DNA from: Candidatus Caldilinea saccharophila
GTDB lineage: Bacteria > Chloroflexota > Anaerolineae > Caldilineales > Caldilineaceae
Assembly: GCA_016710365.1 (NCBI GenBank)
Contig: JADJVW010000024.1
Span: 1-64,000, forward strand
DNA length: 64,000 nucleotides
Direction: 5' to 3'
Shown: piece by piece, positions 31,104 to 40,813 of the stretch
Layout: every line of letters starts with the position of its first letter
How positions within the stretch are numbered: the stretch's first letter is position 1
Notes under the pieces: generated by a model
Databases searched by the model: none
Seen by the model: only the letters and a program-made list of their open reading frames with translations
Told to the model about the DNA's origin: nothing
Position numbers and translations under genes: made by a program

Positions 31104-32454
31104 CTATTTCCTGCGTTTGACGCGCATTGACACGCCGGGGCGTGGTTCCAGGGTGGCGCCCATGTGTGGATGAATCTGGTCGCCGTTGAGCAGTTCGAGG
31201 TCGAAGCGCTGCAGCAAGCGCGCCAGCACCGTGCGCGCCTCCACCTGGGCAAAGGCGGCGCCGATGCAGTTGCGTGGCCCGCCGCCAAAGGGAAGGTAGG
31301 TGAAGGGCGGCGTCTTCTCCTCTGCCCGCGCGCAAAGCGCGCGGGGCAGAAGGCGTCCGGATCTTCCCAGTATTCCTTATCGCGGTGCGAGAGATAGATC
31401 GAGTACATCACGCGTGCCCTCTGGCACGTGGTAGCCCTGAACGGTCATGTCCTCCGTGGCGTGGCGGTTGCCGATGTGAATGGGTGGGTAGAGGCGCAGC
31501 GTTTCCCTTGATCACCTGGTCGAGCAAGGTGAGCGCGTTGAGTTGATCGGCAGTGGGCGGTTCATCCTGCGCGCCGAGCACGCTGTCGACTTCGGCTTGC
31601 AGTTCGGCCAGCGTGGCGGGATGCGCCCCCAGCAGGTAGAGCACCCACGCCAGCAACGCGGTGCTGGTATCGTGGCCGGCGATCAACATCGTGAGCAGTT
31701 GGTCGCGGATCAGGTCGTCGGTCATGTCGGGCGCGACGATGAGCGCGGCGAGCAGATCGGTGGGGTCAGGCTCCGCTTCCCGCGTTGCCAACTCCGCCCG
31801 CCGCGTGCGAATGATGTCGTAGAGATAGGCGTCCAGCGTCTCGATGGCCTGGCGCTGGCTGGCCTTGACCGGCGCGCCCGCCCACAGGATCCACAGACCG
31901 GGCGAAATGTATTCGATCAGGTGCAGGATCGGCTGCCAGAGACGCGGCAGATGGGGGGCGACATCGACGTGAAAGCTGGCGCCCATCAGGATGATCAACG
32001 CCAGCTTGCGCATCTCGACGAGCATGTCTTGCGTCTCACCGTCCGCCCACGTGGCGGTCACATCGTCGGTATAGCGCCAGAAGGCCGGAATGCTCGGCAG
32101 CACATTGCGCCGCTGATAGGGGACATCCATGATGCGGCGATAGCGGTCGTGTTCTTCGCCATTCACCACCAGGACGCCATGTCGCAGCAGTTTTACGACC
32201 GGATCGCTGGCGTTGCGCCAGCTCAGCAGGTCGCGCTGGGTGACGAGCACCTGCCGGTTGGCGTCTGGCCCGACGAAAACCGCGGGACGGAAGCGCGGCA
32301 TGGTGATCTGGAAGATGGGGCTGACGTGCTCGCGCATCAAGGCCACCGCGGTGAGCAGCGAGCGGTCGCCGCAGCAGAGCCGCGCAGCAACGCCGAAGGC
32401 CGCTGCGCGCTTCGGCAATTGGTAGAGGGCGAGAGGAGTCAGTCATTGGCATAG
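31104..32454 (-). CDS. Cytochrome P450 (several frameshifts)
   Basis: About 449 residues when frames are joined. Seen in order: an N-terminal region with FRPAVFVGPDANRQVLV and LVVNGEEHDRYRRIM, the I-helix oxygen-activation motif (TMLIAGHDTSTALL), the K-helix ExxR region (VIKETLRLYP in the corrected frame), and SIYLSHRDKEYWEDPDAF. The heme-binding loop FGGGPRNCIGAAFAQVE carries the cysteine ligand, and the protein ends PGVSMRVKRRK. Frame breaks are near 32430, 31507 (an extra G in AAGGGAAACG), 31411 and 31325. All motifs survive, so this is likely a functional gene with sequence errors. The glycosyltransferase starts five bases after its stop, and a small gene of unknown function lies just upstream. 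The oxidised substrate is unknown. Confidence 0.8.
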
Positions 32455-32460
32455 TAATAA

Positions 32461-32796
32461 TTACAGCAGGGCGGCGCGAAATTCCACCGCGCCGTTGCCC
32501 ACAATCTGTTCATCAGGGCGAAAGCCGTCGGCGGTGAAATACAGACGCAACACGCCGCGCCACGCCCGATTGGAGTTGATGGTCAAATCGGCGCAGTCGT
32601 GCATCGCGCCGCGATAGATGTCGTCGTCATTGACTTTGACGCGCAACTTGTGCACGCGACTGTTGCAACCATTGTGAGTGCGCAGGGAAAAGTGTGTGAT
32701 TTTGATACGCAGCGGGCCGACCGGCACCATGCGTGTGACATGGATGACGCCATGGACGTCGGCAACGCCGTCAAAAGTAAAGGGCAAGCTTGGCAT
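32461..32796 (-). CDS. Small hypothetical beta-rich protein ahead of the P450
   Basis: A 111-residue protein I do not recognise. It is rich in alternating strands: MPSLPFTFDGVADVHGVIHV, PVGPLRIKITHFSLRTH, VHKLRVKVNDDDIYRG, LTINSNRAWRGVLRLYFTADG, and EQIVGNGAVEFRAALL. There are two cysteines and no signal peptide or membrane helix. Its stop lies only seven to thirteen bases before the P450 start, so co-transcription is likely. It could be a small beta-sandwich or lipocalin-like binding protein, but I have no motif to prove this. Confidence 0.6.
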   Translation of the reverse strand: MPSLPFTFDGVADVHGVIHVTRMVPVGPLRIKITHFSLRTHNGCNSRVHKLRVKVNDDDIYRGAMHDCADLTINSNRAWRGVLRLYFTADGFRPDEQIVGNGAVEFRAALL

Positions 32797-32938
32797 GGGT
32801 CAGATACGTTGCTGATTTTCCTTAGGATTCATCGACATTGAGAGTATATCATGGGTTTGTCGAGTGGACGACCTGCGCATACACTGAAGTTGTTTCAATT
32901 GATTTGAGTGTTACCTATCAAACAATCAGGAGGATTAC

Positions 32939-33880
32939 GTGAGAACTATCCAACTTGGCAATTCCGGCGTCGATGTCAGCATCTACTGCCTTGGCGCCAT
33001 GTATTTTGGCTCGCGCAACGACCGCGCCACCTCCTACCGGATGCTGGATCGCTATGTAGACGCCGGTGGCAGCTTTATCGACGCCGCCAATATCTATGCG
33101 TGGTGGGTGGAAGGGTTCCGCGGGGGCGATAGTGAAACGCTGCTGGGCGAATGGCTGCGCGCACGCGGCCATCGCAGCCGCATGTTTATCGCCAGCAAAG
33201 TCGGCTTTCCGTACGACGATGTGACGCTCGGCTTGAGCGCAACGCAGATCGAAACGGAGTGCGACAAGAGTCTGCGCCGGCTGGGCGTCGATACGATCGA
33301 TCTCTTTTACGCGCATGTCGATGATCGCCAGACGCCGCTGGAGGAAACACTGGCCGCGTTCGACCGATTGGTGCGCGCCGGCAAAGTACGCTTTATCGGC
33401 GCCAGCAACTTTATGGCGTGGCGGTTGGCGCGGGCGCACGCGCTCAGCGAGCAGTATGACTGGCCGGATTATGTGTGTCTGCAACAGCGCCATACCTACT
33501 TGCGGCCCAAACTGGGCGCCAGCTTTGACCCGCAATTGAGCCTCACCGGCGAGCTGGTGGATTACTGCCGCGCCAACCAGGTGACGATCCTCGCCTATTC
33601 CTCGTTGCTGAGCGGCGCCTACACGCGCCTGGACCGCCTCGTGCCGGAGCAATATCTCGGCCCCGACGCCAATGCGCGCCTGGCCGTGCTGCGCGAGGTG
33701 GCGGCCGCGCATGGCGTCACGCCCAACCAGGTGATTCTGGCGTGGTTGGTGCAACAGCAGCCACCGATCATTCCGGTGATGGCGGCGAGCACAGACGCGC
33801 AGATGGCAGAGAACCTGGCCGCGCTGAATCTACAACTAACATCCGCCGAAATCGAGCGGCTGAATGCAGCAGGCGCCTAA
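32939..33880 (+). CDS. Aldo/keto reductase
   Basis: A 313-residue NADPH-dependent aldo/keto reductase. It starts at a GTG with a textbook AGGAGG seven bases upstream. The catalytic tetrad is seen: Asp and Tyr in SFIDAANIYAWW, Lys in FIASKVGF, His in LFYAHVDD. The family words RFIGASNF and GVTPNQVILAWLV follow, and near the end IIPVMAASTDAQMAENL, which forms the cofactor phosphate site. The layout fits the YajO/IolS-like branch that acts on sugars or aldehydes. It is a single gene, divergent from the small P450-linked gene and followed by a GTCGGGC palindrome. Confidence 0.92.
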   Translation: MRTIQLGNSGVDVSIYCLGAMYFGSRNDRATSYRMLDRYVDAGGSFIDAANIYAWWVEGFRGGDSETLLGEWLRARGHRSRMFIASKVGFPYDDVTLGLSATQIETECDKSLRRLGVDTIDLFYAHVDDRQTPLEETLAAFDRLVRAGKVRFIGASNFMAWRLARAHALSEQYDWPDYVCLQQRHTYLRPKLGASFDPQLSLTGELVDYCRANQVTILAYSSLLSGAYTRLDRLVPEQYLGPDANARLAVLREVAAAHGVTPNQVILAWLVQQQPPIIPVMAASTDAQMAENLAALNLQLTSAEIERLNAAGA

Positions 33881-33889
33881 ACATCGTAG

Positions 33890-33908
33890 GTCGGGCCACT
33901 AGCCCGAC
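33890..33908. repeat. Single GTCGGGC-CACTA-GCCCGAC palindrome
   Basis: A 7-bp stem preceded by GTAG, ten bases after the stop of the reductase gene and 22 bases before the stop of the convergent oppF gene. It is the same family as the array at 5142. Confidence 0.75.
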
Positions 33909-33930
33909 GTGGTGCGCCAACCGCCTCCTA

Positions 33931-34916
33931 TTACGCTTCACCTACCCGGATACACGCCGCCGCCTGCGTTCCGCCTACGGTTTGGAGCGCCGGGTCCACC
34001 TGCCGGCATTTCTCCACCGCCATCGGACAGCGCGGATGAAAGCGACAGCCCGTGGGCAGCTTCACCGGGTCGGGCGTCTCACCTTGCAGGATGATGTGCT
34101 GGCGGCGCAGGCGCGGGTTGGGGGCCGGCACGACCGAGAGCAGCGCCTGCGTGTAGGGATGCCGCGGCGTGGTCATGACCTCCAGGATTGCGCCCGTCTC
34201 CACGATGCGCCCCAGGTACATCACGGCGATGCGGTCGGCCACCGCGCTCACGGTGCCCAGGTCGTGGGTGATGAAGAGCACGGCAATCGAGCGCCGCATT
34301 TTGAGGTCGGCCAGCAGGTTGAGGATCTCGGCGCGGATGCTCACATCCAGCATGGAGACCGGCTCGTCGGCGACCAGCAGGCGCGGCTCCAGCACCAGCG
34401 CGGTGGCAATCGCCACGCGCTGGCGTTGCCCGCCGGAAAGCTCGTGTGGGAAGCGCGCCAGGAAGTGTTCGGCCGGCTTCAGCCCCGCGTCTTCGAGCGC
34501 GGCCACGCTGCGCCGGCGACGCTCTGCCGCGTTGGGCGCCAGTTTGTGCACGTGCAGCGGTTCGGCGACGATTTCGCCCACCGTCATCAGCGGATTGAGC
34601 GATTCGTAGGGATCCTGAAAGATCATCTGAATGTGCCGCCGCGCCGCCTTCCAGACAGACGCCGGCGCGGCAGCCAGGTCATTTCCCTCAAAATGGATGC
34701 TGCCGGCTGTAGCTGTTTCCAGCCCAAGCAGCGTCAACGCCAGCGTGGACTTGCCACAGCCGCTCTCGCCGACCAGCGCCAGCGCCTCGCCTGCTGCCAG
34801 GTCGAAGCTGACATCGTCCACCGCGTGCACAAACTGGTCGGGAGAGCGACCCAGGCGCGACGACCCACCGGGAAGAGCTTGCGCAAGCCACGGACGCGCA
34901 ACAGCGGTTCATGCAT
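33931..34916 (-). CDS. oppF: Oligopeptide/dipeptide ABC transporter ATPase, OppF type (one frameshift)
   Basis: About 328 residues. The N-terminus MHEPLLRVRGLRKLFPVG starts at 34916 and overlaps the end of the preceding ATPase gene. The frame breaks near 34855-34865, after which VHAVDDVSFDLAAGE continues. Walker A is GESGCGKSTLALTL, Q-loop IFQDPYESLNP, signature LSGGQRQRVAIA, Walker B LLVADEPVSMLDV, and the switch histidine follows in LFITHDLG. The C-terminal oligopeptide extension with cysteines is GCRFHPRCPMA. It powers import of peptides or similar solutes together with the OppB, OppC and OppD homologues upstream. The gene is the last of the operon. Confidence 0.92.
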
Positions 34917-35931
34917 GGCGCGCCTCGCGTGTTTGCTGCGCTTCGACGAGAAAGCAGCTTGCCTGGTGGTCGGGGGTTATCGCATAAACGGGCGGCTGTG
35001 TGAGATGGCAGCGGCCGAAGACCTGCGGGCAGCGCGGGGCAAAGCGGCAGCCGGGCGGCAAGTCGTTCAGCCGCGGCGGCGAGCCAGGGATGGAGGCCAG
35101 GCGTTGCATCGGCCGCGTCGGGTCGGGAAAGGCTTTGAGCAATTCTTGTGTGTACGGATGAGCCGGCGTGTTGTAGATCGCATCCACGCCGGCATATTCG
35201 GCCAGTACGCCGCCGTACATGACCAGCACGCGGTCGCACAGCTCAGCGACGATGCCCAGATCGTGCGTGACCAGCAGAATCGAGAGATTCAGTTGACGGC
35301 GCAAGTCGGACAGCAGTTGTAAAATTTGCGCCTGGATCATCACGTCGAGCGCGGTGGTTGGCTCGTCGGCAATGACAATGTCGGGCGAGCAGGCCAGCGC
35401 CATCGCGATCATGGCGCGCTGGCGCATCCCGCCGGAGTACTGGAAGGGATATTGGTTGCGCCGGCTGGCGGCGATGCCGACCAGGTCGAGCAACTCGCCC
35501 ACGCGACGGTCGATCGTGCGAGCGTCGGACGCGTCCTCGTGCAGCCGGATCGCCTCGGCGATCTGGCTGCCCACCGTGCGCACCGGATTGAGCGCGTTCA
35601 TGGCGCCCTGGAAGATCATGGCGATCCGCTTCCAGCGCAGCGCGGCCATCTCGCGCTCGGCAAGCGCAAGCAGTTCGATGCCATCGAGTTGCACCGATCC
35701 CCCGACAATGCGTCCAGCCGCGGGCAGCAGCCGCATCAAGGCCAGCATCAGCGTCGATTTGCCACAGCCGCTTTCGCCAACGATGCCCAGCGCCTCACCC
35801 CGTTGCAGGGTAAAGGTGATATCACGCAATGCCTGGGCAGGCGGCTGCGATGGATCGACATAATCGACGGAGAGGCGCTTCACTTCCAGCAAAGGCTGTT
35901 GACGCGCACGCGGCGTGACTTCGGTCATCAT
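34909..35931 (-). CDS. oppD: Oligopeptide/dipeptide ABC transporter ATPase, OppD type
   Basis: A 340-residue ATPase. The start at ATG 35931 overlaps the stop of the permease gene upstream (ATGA). Walker A is GESGCGKSTLMLAL, Q-loop IFQGAMNALNP, signature YSGGMRQRAMIA, Walker B IVIADEPTTALDV, and the switch is LLVTHDLGIVAEL. The C-terminal part has HPYTQELLKAFPDP and the cysteine-rich GCRFAPRCPQVFGRC, a hallmark of the oligo_HPY domain. It overlaps OppF by eight bases. The gene is intact. Confidence 0.94.
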   Translation of the reverse strand: MMTEVTPRARQQPLLEVKRLSVDYVDPSQPPAQALRDITFTLQRGEALGIVGESGCGKSTLMLALMRLLPAAGRIVGGSVQLDGIELLALAEREMAALRWKRIAMIFQGAMNALNPVRTVGSQIAEAIRLHEDASDARTIDRRVGELLDLVGIAASRRNQYPFQYSGGMRQRAMIAMALACSPDIVIADEPTTALDVMIQAQILQLLSDLRRQLNLSILLVTHDLGIVAELCDRVLVMYGGVLAEYAGVDAIYNTPAHPYTQELLKAFPDPTRPMQRLASIPGSPPRLNDLPPGCRFAPRCPQVFGRCHLTQPPVYAITPDHQASCFLVEAQQTREARHA

Positions 35932-36881
35932 GAAACGTTTCCCGCCTGTTCGACAGGCGTTGGCTCTAGCTGCAATCGAGGCAGATTCTGCAACGTGCGG
36001 TCGCCGGCCAAGTGATGCGTTGTCAGCCGCGGGTTGAGCGCCTGCTCTAAGCCTTGCCCCAACAATGTGCAACTCAGCACGACCCAGACGATGCCAAAGC
36101 CTGGAACCACCAGCGCCCACCACGCGCCTGCACTCATGGCGCCGCGCGTAAAGGCATAGTTGAGCATCTGTCCCCAACTGAGCGTCGCGGGGTCGCCCAG
36201 CCCCAGAAAGCTGAGCGTGCTCTCGTTCAGGATCGCCAGCGAGATCACCAGCACGGTGTTGACGACGATCAGCGGCAGCACTAACGGGAAGATGTGGCGG
36301 CGGATGATGTAGCTGTTGCCTGCGCCGACCGCCCGCGCACGCATCACGAACTTGCGCTGTTTGACCGACAATGTCTGTGCGCGCACCAGCCGCGCCGTGC
36401 CCGTCCAGCCCAGCAGCCCAATGACCAGGATGATGGTGGTCAGGCTGGGCTTGGTCAGCGCCACGATGACGACGGCCAGCGGCAGGTCGGGAATCACCAG
36501 CATGATGTCGGTGAAACGCATGAGGATGCCTTCTGTGCGCCCGCCCAGAAACCCGGCCGCGATGCCGATCAGGCCGCCCATCGTCACCGAGATGAACGAC
36601 GCGAAAAACCCGACGATCAGCGAGACGCGCGCGCCGTAGAGAAAGTTGCTCAGCACGTCGCGACCCGCGTCGTCGGCGCCCAGCCAGTGCGCGGGGCTGG
36701 GCGGCTGGTAGATGTCCATGATGTTGACGCGCACAACCGCGTCAGGATCATAGGGGCTGAGCCAGGGCGCCAACACCGCGACGCCGATCGCAATGGCCAG
36801 CATGACCAACCCGATCATTCCCATTGGGTTGCGCCGCAACCTTGCCCACACGCCTCGATACCCGCCTGCCGTCGTTTCCAT
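35928..36881 (-). CDS. oppC: Oligopeptide/dipeptide ABC transporter permease, OppC type
   Basis: A 317-residue inner-membrane permease. It has an N-terminal cytoplasmic segment (RLRRNPMGMIG), a first helix, then the family loop PSPAHWLGADDAGRDVLSNFLYGARVSL. Five more helices follow, with the EAA-like coupling motif at RARAVGAGNSYIIRRHIFP. The C-terminus extends about 30 residues beyond the last helix. The gene lies 290 bases downstream of the OppB-type gene; the gap is filled with palindromic elements rather than the usual direct overlap. It overlaps oppD by four bases. Confidence 0.93.
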   Translation of the reverse strand: METTAGGYRGVWARLRRNPMGMIGLVMLAIAIGVAVLAPWLSPYDPDAVVRVNIMDIYQPPSPAHWLGADDAGRDVLSNFLYGARVSLIVGFFASFISVTMGGLIGIAAGFLGGRTEGILMRFTDIMLVIPDLPLAVVIVALTKPSLTTIILVIGLLGWTGTARLVRAQTLSVKQRKFVMRARAVGAGNSYIIRRHIFPLVLPLIVVNTVLVISLAILNESTLSFLGLGDPATLSWGQMLNYAFTRGAMSAGAWWALVVPGFGIVWVVLSCTLLGQGLEQALNPRLTTHHLAGDRTLQNLPRLQLEPTPVEQAGNVS

Positions 36882-36902
36882 GACTGCCTCACACCCAGGA
36901 TT

Positions 36903-37029
36903 GCCTCACACAGAGACACGGAGAACACAAAGAAAAGCGAAGAAAGATATTTCCTTTGTGCCCTTTGTGCCTCTGTGTGAGGCGAGCTTTGGTTTACTCA
37001 CACAGAGACACGGAGAACACAAAGAAAAG
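36903..37029. repeat. CACAGAG/CTCTGTG palindrome plus a second half copy
   Basis: A full hairpin has the perfect 13-bp arms GCCTCACACAGAG (36903-36915) and CTCTGTGTGAGGC (36970-36982), with CACAAAG and CTTTGTG inside. A second left half (CTCACACAGAGACACGGAGA, then ACACAAAGAAAAG) repeats at 36998-37029 without its partner. It lies in the oppB-oppC gap. Confidence 0.85.
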
Positions 37030-37054
37030 CCGTAACGATACATCTCTGGCAAAA

Positions 37055-37150
37055 ATCGACCACGGATTCAAGGGATGAGGCGGATGCTCACGGATTTACT
37101 CCGAAAAGCATCCAGCTTTTTCCGTCAAATCCGTCAAATCTGTGGTCTAT
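37055..37150. repeat. Interspersed palindrome, CCACGGAT/ATCCGTGG family, copy in the opp operon
   Basis: The left arm GACCACGGATT pairs with AATCTGTGGTC on the right, with GGCGGATGCTCACGGAT and ATCCGTCAAATC inside. It ends 22 bases from the oppB stop, so it sits directly 3' of oppB in the operon. Confidence 0.8.
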
Positions 37151-37171
37151 GAAAACCAAAAGTGTGATCCA

Positions 37172-38203
37172 TCAATCTACTTGTACGCGCGGATCCAGAT
37201 AGCCGTACAGCAGATCGGCGATCAAATTCGCCACGATCACGCTGATCGCCAGCAGCAGAAAGGCGCCCTGTAGCATCGGATAGTCGCGGCGATTGACGGC
37301 CTCGAAGATCGCGCCGCCGAGACCCGGCCACGAAAAGACGCTCTCAATCTGCACCGCGCCCGCGACGGTAAAACCAAGGTTGAGGGCTATGATCGTCACC
37401 ATCGGCAGCATGGCGTTCTTGAGCGCGTGGTCTTTGAGGATCTGAAAATGGTTGAGCCCTTTGGCCTTGGCGGTGAGGATGTAATCTTCTGACAGGACAT
37501 CGACCAGGGTGCTGCGCATGATCAGCATGTATTCGCCGAGAAAAACGATCGTATAGGTCAGCGACGGCAGGAAAAGATGGCGCGCCAGATCGGCCAGTTG
37601 CTCCCAGCCGTTGGCGTAAACCATGCCGGGCGTCATTTTGCCGCCGATCGGCAGGCCCAGATAGGTGCTGCCCCAGAAGAGGAGAATGATGCCCAGCCAG
37701 AAGGTCGGCAGACTCCACGCCAGCAGGCTGAAGCCGAGCGCGGTGTAGTCGACCGGCGTGTGCGCCTTCCACGCCGCCAGCACGCCCACCGCCATGCCCA
37801 GCACGATCGCCAGCACCTGCCCCGCGCCGATCAGGAGCAGCGTGTTCCACAGCCGTTCGCCGAGTATGTCGAGTACGGGCCGGTTGGTGTGATAGCTGAT
37901 GCCCAACTCGCCGCGCAGCAGATTGCCGGCATAGATAAAGAACTGCGTGTCCAGCGGATTGACGGCGCACTCCCCTAACGTGAGTGGGTTCAAGCTCTCG
38001 AAGCAGTTGAGCACCGGTTTGTCGAGGCCGAAGCGCTCGCGGATGGCCTGCTGCGCCTGGACCGTCAACCGCGGGTCGCGTATCCCCGCCCGTGCGGGGT
38101 CGCCAGGCAGGATGCGAAAGAGGAAGAAGTTGAGCACGATCACGAAAAGAATCGTGAACGCCGCCCACCCTAACTTGCCCGCCAGATAAGAAGATCGTTG
38201 CAC
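37172..38203 (-). CDS. oppB: Oligopeptide/dipeptide ABC transporter permease, OppB type
   Basis: A 343-residue permease, the first gene of the transporter on the minus strand. Helix 1 (AAFTILFVIVLNFFLFRILPGDP) is typical of OppB/DppB, followed by a longer periplasmic loop than usual (about 65-105, with two cysteines in LNCFESLNPLTLGECAV). Then come ELGISYHTNRPVLD, several helices, and the EAA motif YILTAKAKGLNHFQILKDHALKNAMLP, interrupted here only by quoting. The C-terminus DLLYGYLDPRVQ is standard. No substrate-binding protein gene is seen on either side. Confidence 0.94.
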   Translation of the reverse strand: MQRSSYLAGKLGWAAFTILFVIVLNFFLFRILPGDPARAGIRDPRLTVQAQQAIRERFGLDKPVLNCFESLNPLTLGECAVNPLDTQFFIYAGNLLRGELGISYHTNRPVLDILGERLWNTLLLIGAGQVLAIVLGMAVGVLAAWKAHTPVDYTALGFSLLAWSLPTFWLGIILLFWGSTYLGLPIGGKMTPGMVYANGWEQLADLARHLFLPSLTYTIVFLGEYMLIMRSTLVDVLSEDYILTAKAKGLNHFQILKDHALKNAMLPMVTIIALNLGFTVAGAVQIESVFSWPGLGGAIFEAVNRRDYPMLQGAFLLLAISVIVANLIADLLYGYLDPRVQVD

Positions 38204-38225
38204 GGCAGAGTCCGTTAAATTTTGA

Positions 38226-38434
38226 TAGAACGCGGATGACGCGGATCAGGCGGATGAACGCAGATTTGTAACCACACAGCCTGCTTCCAATCGGCCACGG
38301 ATTAGACGGATATTGCGGATAAAATCCGTGAGAATCCGCCAAATCCGTGACATCCGTGGTCTATTTTGCGCTTGCCTATGAACATTCACGCTCGATCCGC
38401 GGAAATCCGCCAAAATCCGCGTTGTCCGCGTTCT
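38226..38434. repeat. Palindromic element inserted inside another palindromic element
   Basis: The outer element has left arm TAGAACGCGGATGACGCGGA (38226-38245, continuing TCAGGCGGAT) and right arm ending TCCGCGTTGTCCGCGTTCTA (38415-38434). Its loop holds a complete second element of the CCACGGAT/ATCCGTGG type (about 38293-38383, GGCCACGGATTAGACGGAT to ATCCGTGGTCTA). It fills the gap between the two leftward genes; its right end is eight bases from the stop of the reductase gene. Confidence 0.85.
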
Positions 38435-38441
38435 ATTCCAT

Positions 38442-39459
<1,018 letters not shown>

Positions 39460-39540
39460 TCTCTGATTCCTTTCTTGTTTGAGGTAGCGGCGCCAGATCA
39501 CTGGCGTCACGCGTTGTAACGATGCAGCCGCTTTCCATCG

Positions 39541-39621
39541 AGCACGGGTTAGGCGGATAAATTTGGATGATTTCGGATGAAATCCGCAAGAATCCGCCCG
39601 ATCCGTTTCATCCGCGTGCTA
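39541..39621. repeat. Interspersed palindrome, AGCACGGGTTAGGCGGAT type
   Basis: The left arm AGCACGGGTTAGGCGGAT pairs imperfectly with ATCCGTTTCATCCGCGTGCT. It lies 31 bases from the stop of the creatininase-like gene and upstream of the reductase gene. Confidence 0.8.
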
Positions 39622-39651
39622 TTTTATAACAGCCTGAACAGTCACGTTGAG

Positions 39652-40801
39652 TTAGGTTGTTGCGCCCCACCGCCCAAAGTCGGCGTTGCGGCGCGCCTCG
39701 CGGCGGCGGTGCTGCTCGTGAATCTCGGCGACATGATCGACTTTTTCGGCGATGGCTGCTTCCAGCCAGACGCGCCCATGTTCCGCCGTCGCCACGCTGC
39801 CCGCGCCGTACGCCCCGGTCGCGGTGTCGTCATCCCAGGGCGGGTTGGCGATCAACGCCCCGCCTTCGATCCAATCCATGAAATAGCTGGGGGTGGCGAT
39901 GAAATCCGTCTCGTCCACCACCCGCTCCATGTGAACTGCCGCCGGAAGCAGGTGCAGCATCATCGCCGTCTCCAGCTCGCCGGCGTGACCCATCCCGCCG
40001 ATGGCGGAGCGGCGCTGCGCTGCGATGGCCGGCGCCCCGCGATGGCTGGGCCGTGTGCAGCCATGCCGTGGCGGCAAAGATGCGACGATGCCGCTCGCCC
40101 GCATATTTCACCACGTTCACCAGAAATGAGCAATTGCCGCCGTGACCACTTATCAGATAAATACGGTCGCAGCCCCGGCCAGCCAGCACATCGATCACCG
40201 CGAGCCAGAAATCTTCAAACGCGCGCCCGCCCACGTTGAGCGTGCCGGCAAACGCGGCGCGATGGGTGCTGACGCCATAGGGGAAAGCCGGCAGCGTGAC
40301 GCATTGCGCCGGTGCGCGCTGCACCACACCGCGCGCGATGGCGCCGATGATCACGGTGTCCGTACGCAGCGGCAGGTGATAGCCGTGCTGCTCGGTGTGA
40401 CCGATGGGGATCAGCACGACCTTGTCGCGGTCGTGATCCGCGGGAAGCAGCGCCGCCGGGTGCGTGTGGCTGGGATGGGGCAAGGCAATGCGCGCCGCGC
40501 CGAGATCAAAGTCGGCGCCTTGCGGCGTGACGACATACACGCGGCCAAAGCCGTCATCGCGCAGGCTATCGACCAGCCCACGCAGCACCGCGCCCAACCT
40601 GCCATCGTCCACGGCAAGCCCACTGCCGCGCCAGCCGAAGGGAACGGAAGGCAACAATCCTGCACGCGGCGGATTCCCCAGTGTGGCCGCCAGCCGCGTC
40701 AGGTCAATGTCTTCACCCAGCGGCAGACAAAGCGGCGTCGCCCGCGGCAGCGCTGCCACCTCGGGCCAGGTGAGCAGCGCGTAGTCGAAAAATGTGGTCA
40801 T
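39652..40801 (-). CDS. Creatininase-family amidohydrolase with an extra, degenerate N-terminal half (one frameshift)
   Basis: About 383 residues; usual members have about 250. The metal site is complete in the second part: IGHTEQHGYHLPLRTDT (Glu, His, Asp), LISGHGGNCS (His), and after the frame break near 40020-40060, GHAGELETAMML (Glu). ATPSYFMDWIEGG is in the C-terminal region. The first 115 residues repeat the family pattern without metal ligands: LTWPEVAALPRATPLCLPLGE matches the normal start, and LGAVLRGLVDSLRDDGFGRV with VVTPQG matches the place where VNGHGGN should be. The family hydrolyses cyclic or linear amides; relatives act in creatinine, pterin and mycofactocin pathways. The substrate is unknown. 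The gene is adjacent to, but not coupled with, the L,D-transpeptidase. Confidence 0.78.
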
Positions 40802-40813
40802 GCGTTTGTTCGA

